DNA from: Bog-473 sp963745665
GTDB lineage: Bacteria; Actinomycetota; Acidimicrobiia; Acidimicrobiales; RAAP-2
NCBI GenBank assembly: GCA_963745665.1
Contig: CAVUYE010000002.1
Coordinates: forward strand, 1,612,001-1,676,000
Direction of reading: 5' to 3'
Length of the DNA: 64,000 nucleotides
Both the position numbers and the translations under genes were made by a program. Each line of letters begins with the position of its first letter. Position 1 is the stretch's first letter. The notes under the pieces were generated by a model that had not been told where the DNA came from, ran no database searches, and saw nothing but the letters and a program-made list of their open reading frames with translations. Positions 16,532-26,517 of the stretch are shown piece after piece.

Positions 16532-17374
16532 ATGCCTGGTGTCTTCGTAGTTACCGACAGCTCTTGTGACTTGGAGCAGGACGATATCGACCCGTTCGAT
16601 ATCGAAATCGTGCCGCTCACGATCCGATTTGGGAGCGAAGAATTTACTGACCGCCAGGATCTCAGCGTCGAAGCCTTCTACCAACGAATGGCAAACACAG
16701 AAGACCTTCCCCAGACGGCCTGCCCGTCGCCCGGCGTGTTTGAACGGGCCTTTCGCAACGCGAGAGACGCTGACGCTGAGGCAGTGGTCTGTCTCACCAT
16801 CTCGAGTGACTTGTCAACCACATTTCAGTCAGCGATGACCGCGGCCGCAACGGTCGAGGGGCAGACGATCGTCCATGTGATCGACAGCAGATCGGTGTCA
16901 AGCGGGCTGGGAACTCTCGTGATTGAAGCCGCAAAAATTGCCGCCGAGGGGGCCGCCATCGAGACAGTATTGAATCGAGTCAACGACCTAATCCCTCGTA
17001 CGCACGTACTTGCGACTCTGAACACGTTGGAGAACCTGAAAAAGGGTGGGCGAATTGGGGGTGCTAAGGCAATGGTCGGGTCGCTGTTATCGATCAAGCC
17101 GGTAATCGACCTCACGGGTGGCGTCGTTCACGAAGCCGGTAAGGCTCGGACTCGCAAGCGGGCTCTCCAAGTGCTTTCTGAACGGATGGACGCCGCCGGG
17201 CCGATTGAGCACATTGCCGTGATGCAATGTGAAGCACCTGACATTGACCAGTTCTTGGACCTAATTGCTCCCCACTTTCCCCCAGAGACCATTCGGGTCG
17301 GGACTTTGGGTGCGGTCGTCGGCGTGCACGGCGGCGCCCAGATGATCGGTGTCAGCTGGATTGCCGCTCGATAG
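16532..17374 (+). CDS. DegV-family fatty-acid-binding protein
   Basis: The protein has 280 residues and is a cytosolic fatty-acid carrier of the DegV/FakB type, known to present fatty acids to a kinase (FakA). The N-terminus VFVVTDSSCDLEQDDI and the second motif TACPSPGVFERAF are standard, as are CLTISSDLSTTFQSA, VIDSRSVSSGLG and LENLKKGGRIGGAKA. AAGGAGGAGGA precedes the ATG. No FakA gene is in the window, so it is encoded elsewhere or the protein has another partner. Confidence 0.9.
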   Translation: MPGVFVVTDSSCDLEQDDIDPFDIEIVPLTIRFGSEEFTDRQDLSVEAFYQRMANTEDLPQTACPSPGVFERAFRNARDADAEAVVCLTISSDLSTTFQSAMTAAATVEGQTIVHVIDSRSVSSGLGTLVIEAAKIAAEGAAIETVLNRVNDLIPRTHVLATLNTLENLKKGGRIGGAKAMVGSLLSIKPVIDLTGGVVHEAGKARTRKRALQVLSERMDAAGPIEHIAVMQCEAPDIDQFLDLIAPHFPPETIRVGTLGAVVGVHGGAQMIGVSWIAAR

Positions 17375-17492
17375 AAAAGCTGGGTGAGTAGTCCCCGTAC
17401 ATTGCACTGTGGGGCAGTGATACGGCCGTCTGCTTCCAAGAGCTCATACTCATGCAGAAGGGGCCGCCGAGCTGGGCGGGACAGATCAGGGT

Positions 17493-18425
17493 CTAGAAGT
17501 GCCAGCCCGACGGGATCCACGGGACCGGGACGGCCATGCCGTCAACGAACAAGGACCCGCGTATCTGCGCCGTGAGACGCGCCCGATGGAGTACGTCGAA
17601 TGCCCACTGCTGGGCCGCGGTGAGACCATGGACCAGGATCTCTCCCTCGGAGCCAGCGAGGAACCGCCATAGGAGGACGGCGGCTGTCTGTTCATCAGTC
17701 GCTCCCAGCATGGCCAGTTGGTCCGGGCGCCAAAGCACCCACCCTCGCCCGGGGCCGCTGTACACCACATCGAGGCGGAAGCGCCGGTCCCTGAGCCCGA
17801 AGGCAACATCCTCCGTACGCGAGCGGCCCAGCTGTGCCTCCACTTCGGCCACCAATTCGAGGTCCCCCTCATCGCCACCGCGACCAGGCAACGAGGGCGG
17901 GATCGCCCGGCGGTCCAGTTGGCCGCCCATTTCGGCCGTCGGGTGCATGGCCAGTCCCGCCAGGAAATAGCGGCGCATGGCCCGGGGGTCGGGCGAGGAC
18001 TGGATCATGCGCTGGGTGGCGCCCCCGGCGTAGCCCACGGCCGCTTCGAGGAGCCGCCCACCCACTCCCCGGCTCTGGAACTCTGGGTGGACGAACAGCA
18101 TGGACAGCCCCCAGAAGTTCTCCCGTCGGACAGACTCAGCAACACCCACCACCTGCCCGTCCGCCACCGCAACCCAGGCTCCGGGCCCGTCGCGCTGCAC
18201 GAAACGGGCATGCCCCACGCGGCGGTCCTCCAACTGGGCGTCGCTCGGTTCGGTGGGCGGCGGAGTTCGAGCTGTTTCTGCCAACGCGGCGTCGGCCGCC
18301 TCGACCACAGCCATCGCTGCCTCGACGTCGTCGAGGGCCATGGGGCGCAGGTCCCACCCGGCAGCGTCACCGGTTGCGTTACGCGAGAATGTCACGGCGT
18401 CCATTGCCCCATGCTGGCACGCCAT
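17493..18425 (-). CDS. GNAT N-acetyltransferase
   Basis: The protein has 310 residues. The N-terminal half is a GNAT domain with strand GAWVAVADGQVVGVAESV and the acetyl-CoA loop FVHPEFQSRGVGGRLLEAAV. The second half (about residues 150-310) looks like a degenerate second GNAT domain, as in tandem GNAT proteins, with RGWVLWRPDQLAMLG and RGSLFVDGMAVPVPW near the end. Two Met codons (residues 1 and 8) could be the start. Substrate unknown. A stem-loop repeat lies about 130 bases upstream. Confidence 0.75.
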   Translation of the reverse strand: MACQHGAMDAVTFSRNATGDAAGWDLRPMALDDVEAAMAVVEAADAALAETARTPPPTEPSDAQLEDRRVGHARFVQRDGPGAWVAVADGQVVGVAESVRRENFWGLSMLFVHPEFQSRGVGGRLLEAAVGYAGGATQRMIQSSPDPRAMRRYFLAGLAMHPTAEMGGQLDRRAIPPSLPGRGGDEGDLELVAEVEAQLGRSRTEDVAFGLRDRRFRLDVVYSGPGRGWVLWRPDQLAMLGATDEQTAAVLLWRFLAGSEGEILVHGLTAAQQWAFDVLHRARLTAQIRGSLFVDGMAVPVPWIPSGWHF

Positions 18426-18553
18426 GCGTCTGGCGCGCCGTGCTCCCAGCCCAAGACTTGCCGACGGGCTACCTCGGTCACATGGCTACAACATCGCCAC
18501 CACCGCGTCAGTAACCCTGCTCGGATCTCTGGCGACGCTCACATCGGTAGAGG

Positions 18554-18582
18554 GTGCCCCCTACCTGCCGGGATGTGGGCAC
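18554..18582 (+). repeat. GCCGGGA stem-loop repeat
   Basis: GTGCCC and GGGCAC form a perfect six-pair stem around a 17-base loop that contains CTGCCGGGATG. The left part GGTGCCCCC is shared with the copies at 13924 and 20053 and with the left flank of the IS110 element. Confidence 0.5.
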
Positions 18583-18660
18583 TGATTGCCACCGATTCTG
18601 GGATCGGTCAACCAAAGTGTAAATCGCCGTGCGGGTGGATTGACTGATCCCTACAACTCA

Positions 18661-19395
18661 CTACGTGTATTTGTCGGAACTTCTTGGGTGGAATCGCGAG
18701 GTGTACAGACCGAAGGTGATCAACCAAATCGTCACCGGGTACGCAGCGATCCGCTCCATCATTCCGCGACCGATGCCAAAGGACCTATGCGAAGCGAAAC
18801 ACAGCAGTGCGGCCAGCGCCAAGCTGCTGAAGATCAGCATGGAGCGCCGCATGGACTCCGGCAGGGTGAGCACAATCCCAAGCACGAGGATCGCTATGTT
18901 GCCGATCGCGATCGCGAGAAACGCTCCAATGATGTGCATGGTCCGGTTTTCGTTCTCGGGAAAGAATCCGACGAGAATCGAACCGAGGCCAGCCGAGGCC
19001 ATCAAGCCGAATCCGAACATCGCCGCGCGCCGTTCGCGAGGGACTCTCTCGGTGAACTCGTGGTACAGCAGAGCCGAACCGATCACCATGATCAAGCCGA
19101 GAACGAGAAAGCCGGCGTAGTCCATCAGCCACCAACGAGGTGAGCACATTCCCGGAGAGCCATAGCCACCGCAGCTGGTTTCGCCCAGATCGCTGATCGA
19201 GTTCGAGACCAAGCTGTAACTGGGGATGAACACCCAAGCCACGATGATCTGAATCACGAAGTAGAGCGCCGCGGCCGTGAAGATGGCAGGCCCGAAGGAC
19301 GGATGGGTGTCGTGTATTCCTCCGATCCATCTGACGATTCGATAGTTACTGTCGTATGGAACATCCTCAGAACTGACTGAGTCTTGGTTCTCCAC
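18661..19395 (-). CDS. DUF998-type integral membrane protein
   Basis: The protein has 244 residues and about six hydrophobic segments, for example AALYFVIQIIVAWVFI, YAGFLVLGLIMVIGSAL, FGFGLMASAGLGSILVGFF and AFLAIAIGNIAILVLGI. SNSISDLGET after the first segment and FFPENENRTMHIIGAF are hallmark motifs of DUF998. Function in this family is not established. The start is GTG, and a short palindrome lies about 45 bases upstream. Confidence 0.75.
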   Translation of the reverse strand: MENQDSVSSEDVPYDSNYRIVRWIGGIHDTHPSFGPAIFTAAALYFVIQIIVAWVFIPSYSLVSNSISDLGETSCGGYGSPGMCSPRWWLMDYAGFLVLGLIMVIGSALLYHEFTERVPRERRAAMFGFGLMASAGLGSILVGFFPENENRTMHIIGAFLAIAIGNIAILVLGIVLTLPESMRRSMLIFSSLALAALLCFASHRSFGIGRGMMERIAAYPVTIWLITFGLYTSRFHPRSSDKYT

Positions 19396-19437
19396 CCGCG
19401 CCCCTCATCATTGGTCAGGTAGGCTCTCTTTAGCGCA

Positions 19438-19451
19438 CTTGTCGAGACAAG
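19438..19451. promoter_or_regulatory. 14-bp palindrome upstream of the DUF998 gene
   Basis: CTTGTC and GACAAG flank a two-base centre. The position, about 45 bases before the start codon, suits an operator. The surrounding 19,396-19,754 holds no gene I can support apart from this site. Confidence 0.3.
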
Positions 19452-19754
19452 ATCAGGCCAGGACATCCCAGTGCAAAATGAGGGCGGGACATTCGCGATG
19501 GGTTCCTTAAGAAATGCCCTACCTCCGGGCAAGGCTGCCCTCGTTCGGGTCGGAGTGCGGTCGTCTGCGCATTGGTCATACGTTGGCTGCGAGACCCGGC
19601 GTCAGTAAGCGCCTTCCAGGTGTACCCTCGTAACGGCTCATTGAGAGCAGCAGCGTCCCCGCTTACGGTGACAAGATCGCGGAGTCCCAATGGGAATCGA
19701 AGCACAGTGGTGGGCGAGTCCGACCTGCCATCGCCAACGGTGTGCCTCAGAGCT

Positions 19755-20024
19755 ATGACTGAGGCCTACGACACGGGTATGGATCTGCTCATCGAATCTG
19801 CCAATGAGCTCGACATGACAGCTGGTGCCTGCGAGAGCTCAGAGGATGCGGCACGCCTCTTTGCACTGGCGGACCGGATCCGACGCTACCTAGCAACGAG
19901 CCGTCCCACAACGACTCTTGGAATGCCTCGGATCGTTTCCGACGAGGTCCGCCTAACCGATGAAAACGTGATTCATCGGACCGCAGGGTTCAACCACTCC
20001 CACATACGCATCCTGTCGGAGTGA
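19755..20024 (+). CDS. Small hypothetical protein
   Basis: The 89-residue frame from ATG has an acidic, helical N-terminal half (AYDTGMDLLIESANELD, EDAARLFALADRIRRYL). The frame stays open upstream, but the codons there look non-coding. No family or clear ribosome site is seen, so it may be spurious. Confidence 0.35.
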   Translation: MTEAYDTGMDLLIESANELDMTAGACESSEDAARLFALADRIRRYLATSRPTTTLGMPRIVSDEVRLTDENVIHRTAGFNHSHIRILSE

Positions 20025-20053
20025 CTTTCAACTGGCATGTGTGCCAGATGAAG

Positions 20054-20110
20054 GTGCCCCCAATCCGTCGCCCGACCGCGTATCCCCGTACGCTGCCGGG
20101 ATTGGGACAC
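20054..20110 (+). repeat. Stem-loop related to the GCCGGGA repeat, divergent copy
   Basis: GTGCCCCC on the left and TGCCGGGATTGGGACAC on the right can pair at their outer ends (GTGCCCC with GGGACAC, one mismatch), but the two parts are further apart than in other copies. It lies upstream of the cation transporter gene. Confidence 0.3.
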
Positions 20111-20260
20111 GCTCTAGGCGAATAGCTCGTTCACCGTATTGACGGCGGCGTCTACCGCCATCGGCGAGGAACTGTGGCGCGTTGGGGGCACCAAAAGAGC
20201 TGGCAGATGCGAGGGCTTCGCAACGTGCGGAGAGGTGAGGACGGTACGAGACTTGGGTCT

Positions 20261-21355
20261 GTGACTGAAAGGGACGATGAGTCGGACATCCGGCCACATC
20301 GCCACGACCACGCTGAAGCGCACAACCATGAGGAGGGGCACGGCCACGATCACCATCACAAACACGCCCACAGCAGCCTGATCGGCACCCTTCGGGGTTT
20401 CGTCGCTCCGCACTCCCACGACGCCAAGGATTCGCTGGATCAGGCCCTCGAAGGAAGTCGAGACGGCATTCGGGCCGTCGCCATCTCCTTGGTCATCCTG
20501 CTCGTCACCGCCGGCATCCAGGCCCTTGTCGTGGTCGCCAGTGGCTCGGTGGCCCTTTTGGGTGACACCTTGCACAATGCCGCCGATGCGTTGACGGCGG
20601 TGCCGTTGTGGTTGGCCTTTCGGCTCGGAAGGCGGGCACCCACTTCACGGTTCACCTATGGCTACGGCAAGGCCGAAGACGTGGCGGGGGTCGCAGTGCT
20701 TGCTTTGATCTTCGGGTCGGCTGTCTTTGCGGGATACGAGGCCATCGACCGCCTGATCCACCCGCAGAAGATCACCGACCTTGGCATCGTGATGGTTGCT
20801 GCGGTGGTGGGTGCGGTAGGGAACGAGGTCGTCGCCCAGTACCGCATCCGGGTCGGTCGCCGGATCGGTTCGGCGGCACTCGAAGCCGATGGCATCCATG
20901 CCCGCACCGACGGCGTCACCTCGTTGTTGGTGCTGATCGGCGCCATCGCTGTGGCGCTCGGTGCACAGTGGGCGGACGCCGTGGTGGGCCTGGTGATCAC
21001 CGCCGCCATCCTGATCGTTGGCTATCAGGCGGCTCGGAGCGTCGGCCAACGCCTCCTCGATGCCGTCGATCCCGCCATCGTCACTCGGATCAGTGAGATT
21101 GTGACGGCGGTCGACGGTGTCGTGGCGGTGACCGAGGTCCGAGCACGCTGGATGGGACACCGCCTCTTGGCCCAAGCCCGTCTCAGCGTCGATGGGTCGT
21201 TGTCCGTCACGGAGGCGCACGCCATTGCCGAGGTCGCGCACCATGAGCTTCTCCACCACATCTCGAACCTGTCCGATGCCATCATCCACGTCGATCCCGG
21301 CGGGATCGGAGTCGATCCACACGCCTCAACGGCGCACCATCGGAGGCGGCAGTAA
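20261..21355 (+). CDS. Cation diffusion facilitator (CDF) transporter
   Basis: The protein is a proton-coupled efflux transporter for Zn2+ or a similar divalent metal in the cytoplasmic membrane. A His-rich N-terminus (HNHEEGHGHDHHHKHAHS) is followed by six membrane segments. The metal-site motifs are HNAADALT and HARTDGVTS (HxxxD in helices 2 and 5), and the C-terminal cytoplasmic domain has HHELLHHISNLSDAIIHVDP. The GTG at 20261 is chosen because it starts just before the His-rich part; the frame is open to 20174 without a better ribosome site. No metal-responsive regulator adjoins it. Confidence 0.87.
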   Translation: MTERDDESDIRPHRHDHAEAHNHEEGHGHDHHHKHAHSSLIGTLRGFVAPHSHDAKDSLDQALEGSRDGIRAVAISLVILLVTAGIQALVVVASGSVALLGDTLHNAADALTAVPLWLAFRLGRRAPTSRFTYGYGKAEDVAGVAVLALIFGSAVFAGYEAIDRLIHPQKITDLGIVMVAAVVGAVGNEVVAQYRIRVGRRIGSAALEADGIHARTDGVTSLLVLIGAIAVALGAQWADAVVGLVITAAILIVGYQAARSVGQRLLDAVDPAIVTRISEIVTAVDGVVAVTEVRARWMGHRLLAQARLSVDGSLSVTEAHAIAEVAHHELLHHISNLSDAIIHVDPGGIGVDPHASTAHHRRRQ

Positions 21356-21362
21356 GGACCGC

Positions 21363-21533
21363 CTACATCGCCACCGCCAAGTTCCAGCCGACAGCTTTTC
21401 GGCAACTTGGACACTTGGGGAAGGTGTCCCCGGCAGACAACGTCACTCGCTCCTGGTCCGCGCAGGTACTCCGGTATATGCCCGGTGAATTGCAATCAGC
21501 GTCAGTCTTGAAGTCAGTGTCGCTCGTGGACAT
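21363..21533 (-). CDS. Small zinc-ribbon-like protein
   Basis: The protein has 56 residues. GGAGG precedes the ATG. Motifs PGIYRSTCADQERVTL and FPKCPSCRKAVGW place one Cys plus a CPSC pair where small metal-binding proteins of this widespread type have them. Function unknown. It ends seven bases from the convergent transporter gene. Confidence 0.65.
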   Translation of the reverse strand: MSTSDTDFKTDADCNSPGIYRSTCADQERVTLSAGDTFPKCPSCRKAVGWNLAVAM

Positions 21534-21675
21534 CGGGTCGCCTCCTGGCGTCAGCGGATACACACGCCGACCAGGCTTCCGGCTCACCTGTGAAAATGAT
21601 ACGCCTCGTGGGACTGCGTGTCACGAGGTATCGTCGATTACTCGTGCTCCCAGTAGGTGGGCCCGAGGCCTTGGT

Positions 21676-22632
21676 TCAGGACCGACGCATGGTGCCGAAT
21701 CGGGCCACCACGAGCTTGCCGATCAGGGTGTAGCCCTTCGTCGTGGCGTGGATGTTGCCCTGCGCGCAAAACCACGTGAGGGTACAGACGCTGGCCACCG
21801 CAGCGGGGATGGTGCCGTACGGACGAAGGGTCACGGTGCGCGTCAGCGGCACGTAGGCGCCGGTCGCCTTGGTGACATCGACGAAAGACCCATCGGCGGA
21901 CCCGTATGCCTTGGTGAGTGTCGGGTTGATCAGGGACTTGAAGGCCAGCACGGAGAGCTTGGCCAGGGAGATCGCTCCGGCCGCAGCCGGATGCGTGGGG
22001 TAGACGTAGGTTCCGAGAATGACGTCCGGATAGGTGAGACCGATGATCGGGACTCCTGGCCCGGCTGCCGTGCGCAGCGCAATCGCCAAGCTCGTGACGT
22101 TCTTCTTGATGCCGGTCACAGCTGTCGCGACGCAGCTGATCGGGTCGGCCTGGGTCGCGCACGTGGTCACGTCGTTGCCGCCGATGGACACGGTGATGAG
22201 CCCGATGTGTCCCTTGTGGGCGGTGAGGAACGCGACGGCCGCGGCTTCCTGCGTCGTCGTGGGGTAGGTAACCCCTCCGGCCGTGTGAGGCAGGACGTCA
22301 GGACACCCGATGGAGGACACCAGCGAAGTGGTGGTGGCCCCGCCACAGCCGAAGTTGACCAGTGTCAGGCGCGTCGCTTTCGCCACGACAGCGGTGTAGC
22401 CCGGCGTGGCCCCTGAATTCGGCTGGTAGCCGACCGAGTACGAGTCTCCGAGGGACACGTAGTAGGTCTTGGACCTGGTTGCCGCCTGCGAACTCTGGGA
22501 AATTCCGAGGACGCCGGTCAGGATTCCGCAGAGCATGGCGAGCGCACCGACAGCCCTTCGCCAGTCCCGATGTTGGTGCACCCTCTGACTCCCCGGTCGC
22601 CGAATCGTCCATTCTCCCATGCCGCACTGCAT
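21676..22632 (-). CDS. Secreted SGNH/GDSL hydrolase
   Basis: The protein has up to 318 residues with a signal peptide (VGALAMLCGILTGVLGIS, then SQA). Block I is YVSLGDSYSVGY with the nucleophilic Ser, block II has FGCGGATT with Gly, block III is SIGGNDVT with Asn, and block V has the catalytic His in GNIHATTKGY; the usual Asp three residues before that His is replaced by Gly. Cys pairs suggest disulfides. It probably cleaves ester bonds of lipids or acylated glycans outside the cell. The start among several Met codons is uncertain. Confidence 0.82.
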   Translation of the reverse strand: MQCGMGEWTIRRPGSQRVHQHRDWRRAVGALAMLCGILTGVLGISQSSQAATRSKTYYVSLGDSYSVGYQPNSGATPGYTAVVAKATRLTLVNFGCGGATTTSLVSSIGCPDVLPHTAGGVTYPTTTQEAAAVAFLTAHKGHIGLITVSIGGNDVTTCATQADPISCVATAVTGIKKNVTSLAIALRTAAGPGVPIIGLTYPDVILGTYVYPTHPAAAGAISLAKLSVLAFKSLINPTLTKAYGSADGSFVDVTKATGAYVPLTRTVTLRPYGTIPAAVASVCTLTWFCAQGNIHATTKGYTLIGKLVVARFGTMRRS

Positions 22633-22647
22633 GGGAGTGGTCGTCGT

Positions 22648-23781
22648 TCAGTCGATGCCGAACCAACGACGTCGACGGGACGCGCCGAACTCGACCTTCG
22701 AGGCCGCCATTTCCTCGGAGGCCGGGGTGAAGGTGCCGAACGGTGTGGGTCCCGAGAGGAAGTTGGCCTCGAATCGCGCCACCGTGGGGCCGCCGAACTC
22801 GATGTAGCAGGTCACCTTTCCCTGGTAGGGCTCCGGGGCATCGCCACCCCTGATCTGGTGGATCAACACCTCTGCGAGTGTGTGGGCCTCGCCCTCGGCG
22901 ATGACACCCACCCGGGGTACCGGTGCGCTGGTCACGTCACCCACCGCGTAGACGCTCTCGAACTTCGTGGCGAACGTCCGGTGGTCGACGGGGATCCAGC
23001 CGTCCTCGGCCAGAGCGGAGTCCACGACCACCTGTGGAGCCCGATGCACGGGGATACCGAGGAACAGGCCGTAGGGCAGCGTCTGCCCGCTCTCCAGCGT
23101 GGCGATCTTGGTGGCGGGGTCGAGGGCGGTCACCTTGGACTGGGGCCACCATTCGATGTCGCGCTCGCCTGCGGCCTCCAGGATGCCGGCCGAGGCTTCG
23201 GGCGAGATGGGAATGGGTGACGCCATCGGGCTGACGACCTTGATCGTCGACCTGGTCCGGAGGCCCTTCTTCTCGAGGTAGTCGTGCATCATGATCGCGG
23301 TCTCGAAGGGCGCCGCCGGGCACTTGAAGAAGTTGCCGAGGACACCGACGATGACGTCGCCCCCTGCGAAGGCGGGCAGGAGGTGGCTGACGCGATCCGC
23401 ACCCTCCACGGTGTAGAACTCGGAGCCCTCTTCCACCATGCCGGGAGTTGCCGCCGGATCGAGGTCCGCCCCCAATGCGACGACGAGGATGTCGGGCTCG
23501 TACGTGGTGGCGTCCGTGGTGACACGGCGGTGCTCCGGGTCGATGGTGAGAACCGTCTCCTGCACGAAGCGGACCGATGGCTTGTCGAGATGCGCGTAGG
23601 GGATGCGCACACCGTCCAGGTCGTCTCGACCGAACATGAGGTCGAGCTTCGAGAAGCCGAACACGAAGGCGTCACTGCTGTCCACGATCGTGACGTCGAC
23701 CTTGTCGGGCACCTCGTTCGACAGCATCGTGGCCAATTCCAGCCCGGCGAAGCCGGCACCGAGTATGAGCACGGTCTTCAT
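22648..23781 (-). CDS. FAD-dependent NAD(P)/quinone oxidoreductase (SQR-like)
   Basis: The protein has 377 residues. The FAD-binding motif VLILGAGFAGLELATML starts at residue 3, a second dinucleotide region follows, and YAVGDVTSAPVPRVGVIAEG is the standard C-terminal FAD motif. LGNFFKCPAAPFETAIMM contains a Cys at the position of a sulfide:quinone reductase active-site residue, and ends like that family. A role in sulfide or quinone oxidation is possible but not proven. GGAGA precedes the ATG. It lies 15 bases upstream of the SGNH gene on the same strand. Confidence 0.8.
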   Translation of the reverse strand: MKTVLILGAGFAGLELATMLSNEVPDKVDVTIVDSSDAFVFGFSKLDLMFGRDDLDGVRIPYAHLDKPSVRFVQETVLTIDPEHRRVTTDATTYEPDILVVALGADLDPAATPGMVEEGSEFYTVEGADRVSHLLPAFAGGDVIVGVLGNFFKCPAAPFETAIMMHDYLEKKGLRTRSTIKVVSPMASPIPISPEASAGILEAAGERDIEWWPQSKVTALDPATKIATLESGQTLPYGLFLGIPVHRAPQVVVDSALAEDGWIPVDHRTFATKFESVYAVGDVTSAPVPRVGVIAEGEAHTLAEVLIHQIRGGDAPEPYQGKVTCYIEFGGPTVARFEANFLSGPTPFGTFTPASEEMAASKVEFGASRRRRWFGID

Positions 23782-23940
23782 GGTGTCTCCATTCTTCCTG
23801 GAACCGGCACGCCCGCCGGATCCGGTCCCTGCAGCGGCCGCAGTCTGCCATGTGCACGCTCGGGGTGGGCCTCCGCGGTGGTGCCAGGTGAGGATGGTGC
23901 GCACTGCGGCCGACGGAGCCGCTGTGCTAAACGAGCGTCC

Positions 23941-24548
23941 ATGGGCTTATAGGTGGTCGGCGCAGGACTGGGACGGACCGGCACGCATTCACTGAAGGTT
24001 GCGTTGGAACAGTTGCTCGGGGGGCCCTGCTATCACATGGTCGAGGTCCTCGGGCGGGCCGACCAGCGCGATACGTGGGCGGCGGCCGTGCGCGGCGAAG
24101 AGGTGGATTGGGCCACCTTCCTCGCGCCCTACCGTGCCACGGTGGACTGGCCGGCCGCGGCGTTCTGGAAGGAGCTCAGCGAGGCAGCGCCCGATGCCAA
24201 AGTCGTGCTGTCCACCCGCGATGCCGACGCATGGTGGGAGAGCGCCTCCGAGACGATCTTCGCCGTGCTGGCCCGGGGTACGGCCCGGACGACGCGGCGG
24301 GCCGCGAGGAGTTCACCATGATCTCGGCACTGCTGGAGCAACGGTTCACGCCGGAGTGGCGGGACCGCGCCGGTGCCATTGCGGCCTACGAGGCGCACAA
24401 CGCCCGCGTGCGGGCCGAGGTGCCTCCCAGCCGACTGGTGGAGTGGCACCCCGGTGACGGATGGGCGCCCCTGTGTGCCGCGCTCGGCCTGGCAGAGCCG
24501 GCCGAGACCTTCCCCCACCTGAACTCCACGTCGGTTTCAGGGCCATGA
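23941..24548 (+). pseudogene. Sulfotransferase-family gene with nonsense codon and frameshift
   Basis: The conserved start of this family (VVGAGLGRTGTHSLKVALEQ, the PAPS-binding P-loop-like region) is preceded by ATG GGC TTA TAG: the fourth codon is a stop where relatives have Lys (AAG). A second lesion near 24275 shifts the frame in a run of G; adding one G restores LARGYGPDD and the rest, through FTMISALLEQRFTPEW to the end. The protein would otherwise be full length, about 200 residues, with Sulfotransfer_4-type features. Translation from the GTG after the stop is possible. One lesion alone could be an assembly error; two make decay more likely. Confidence 0.75.
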
Positions 24549-24598
24549 CGGGACTCGACGCTTCGTCCTAGTGGGCCGGCGGTCGCGCCGGGCCCAGG

Positions 24599-26398
<1,800 letters not shown>

Positions 26399-26517
26399 GG
26401 CCGGGAGCCCCGGCGCCTTGCGCGCATGTGGATCGGTTCCTCTTCCACCTCGGCGAGGGAGCGTAGCCCGGTGGTCGATGCCACCGGGATGAGCGCCGGA
26501 TCGGTTCGGGCAGACCT

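Noticed and set aside
9407..20110. Integron cassette array with the stem-loops as attC sites
   Set aside because: No IntI-type integrase, no GTTRRRY/RYYYAAC core pairs at the stem-loops, and the genes between them are in both orientations with their own promoters.
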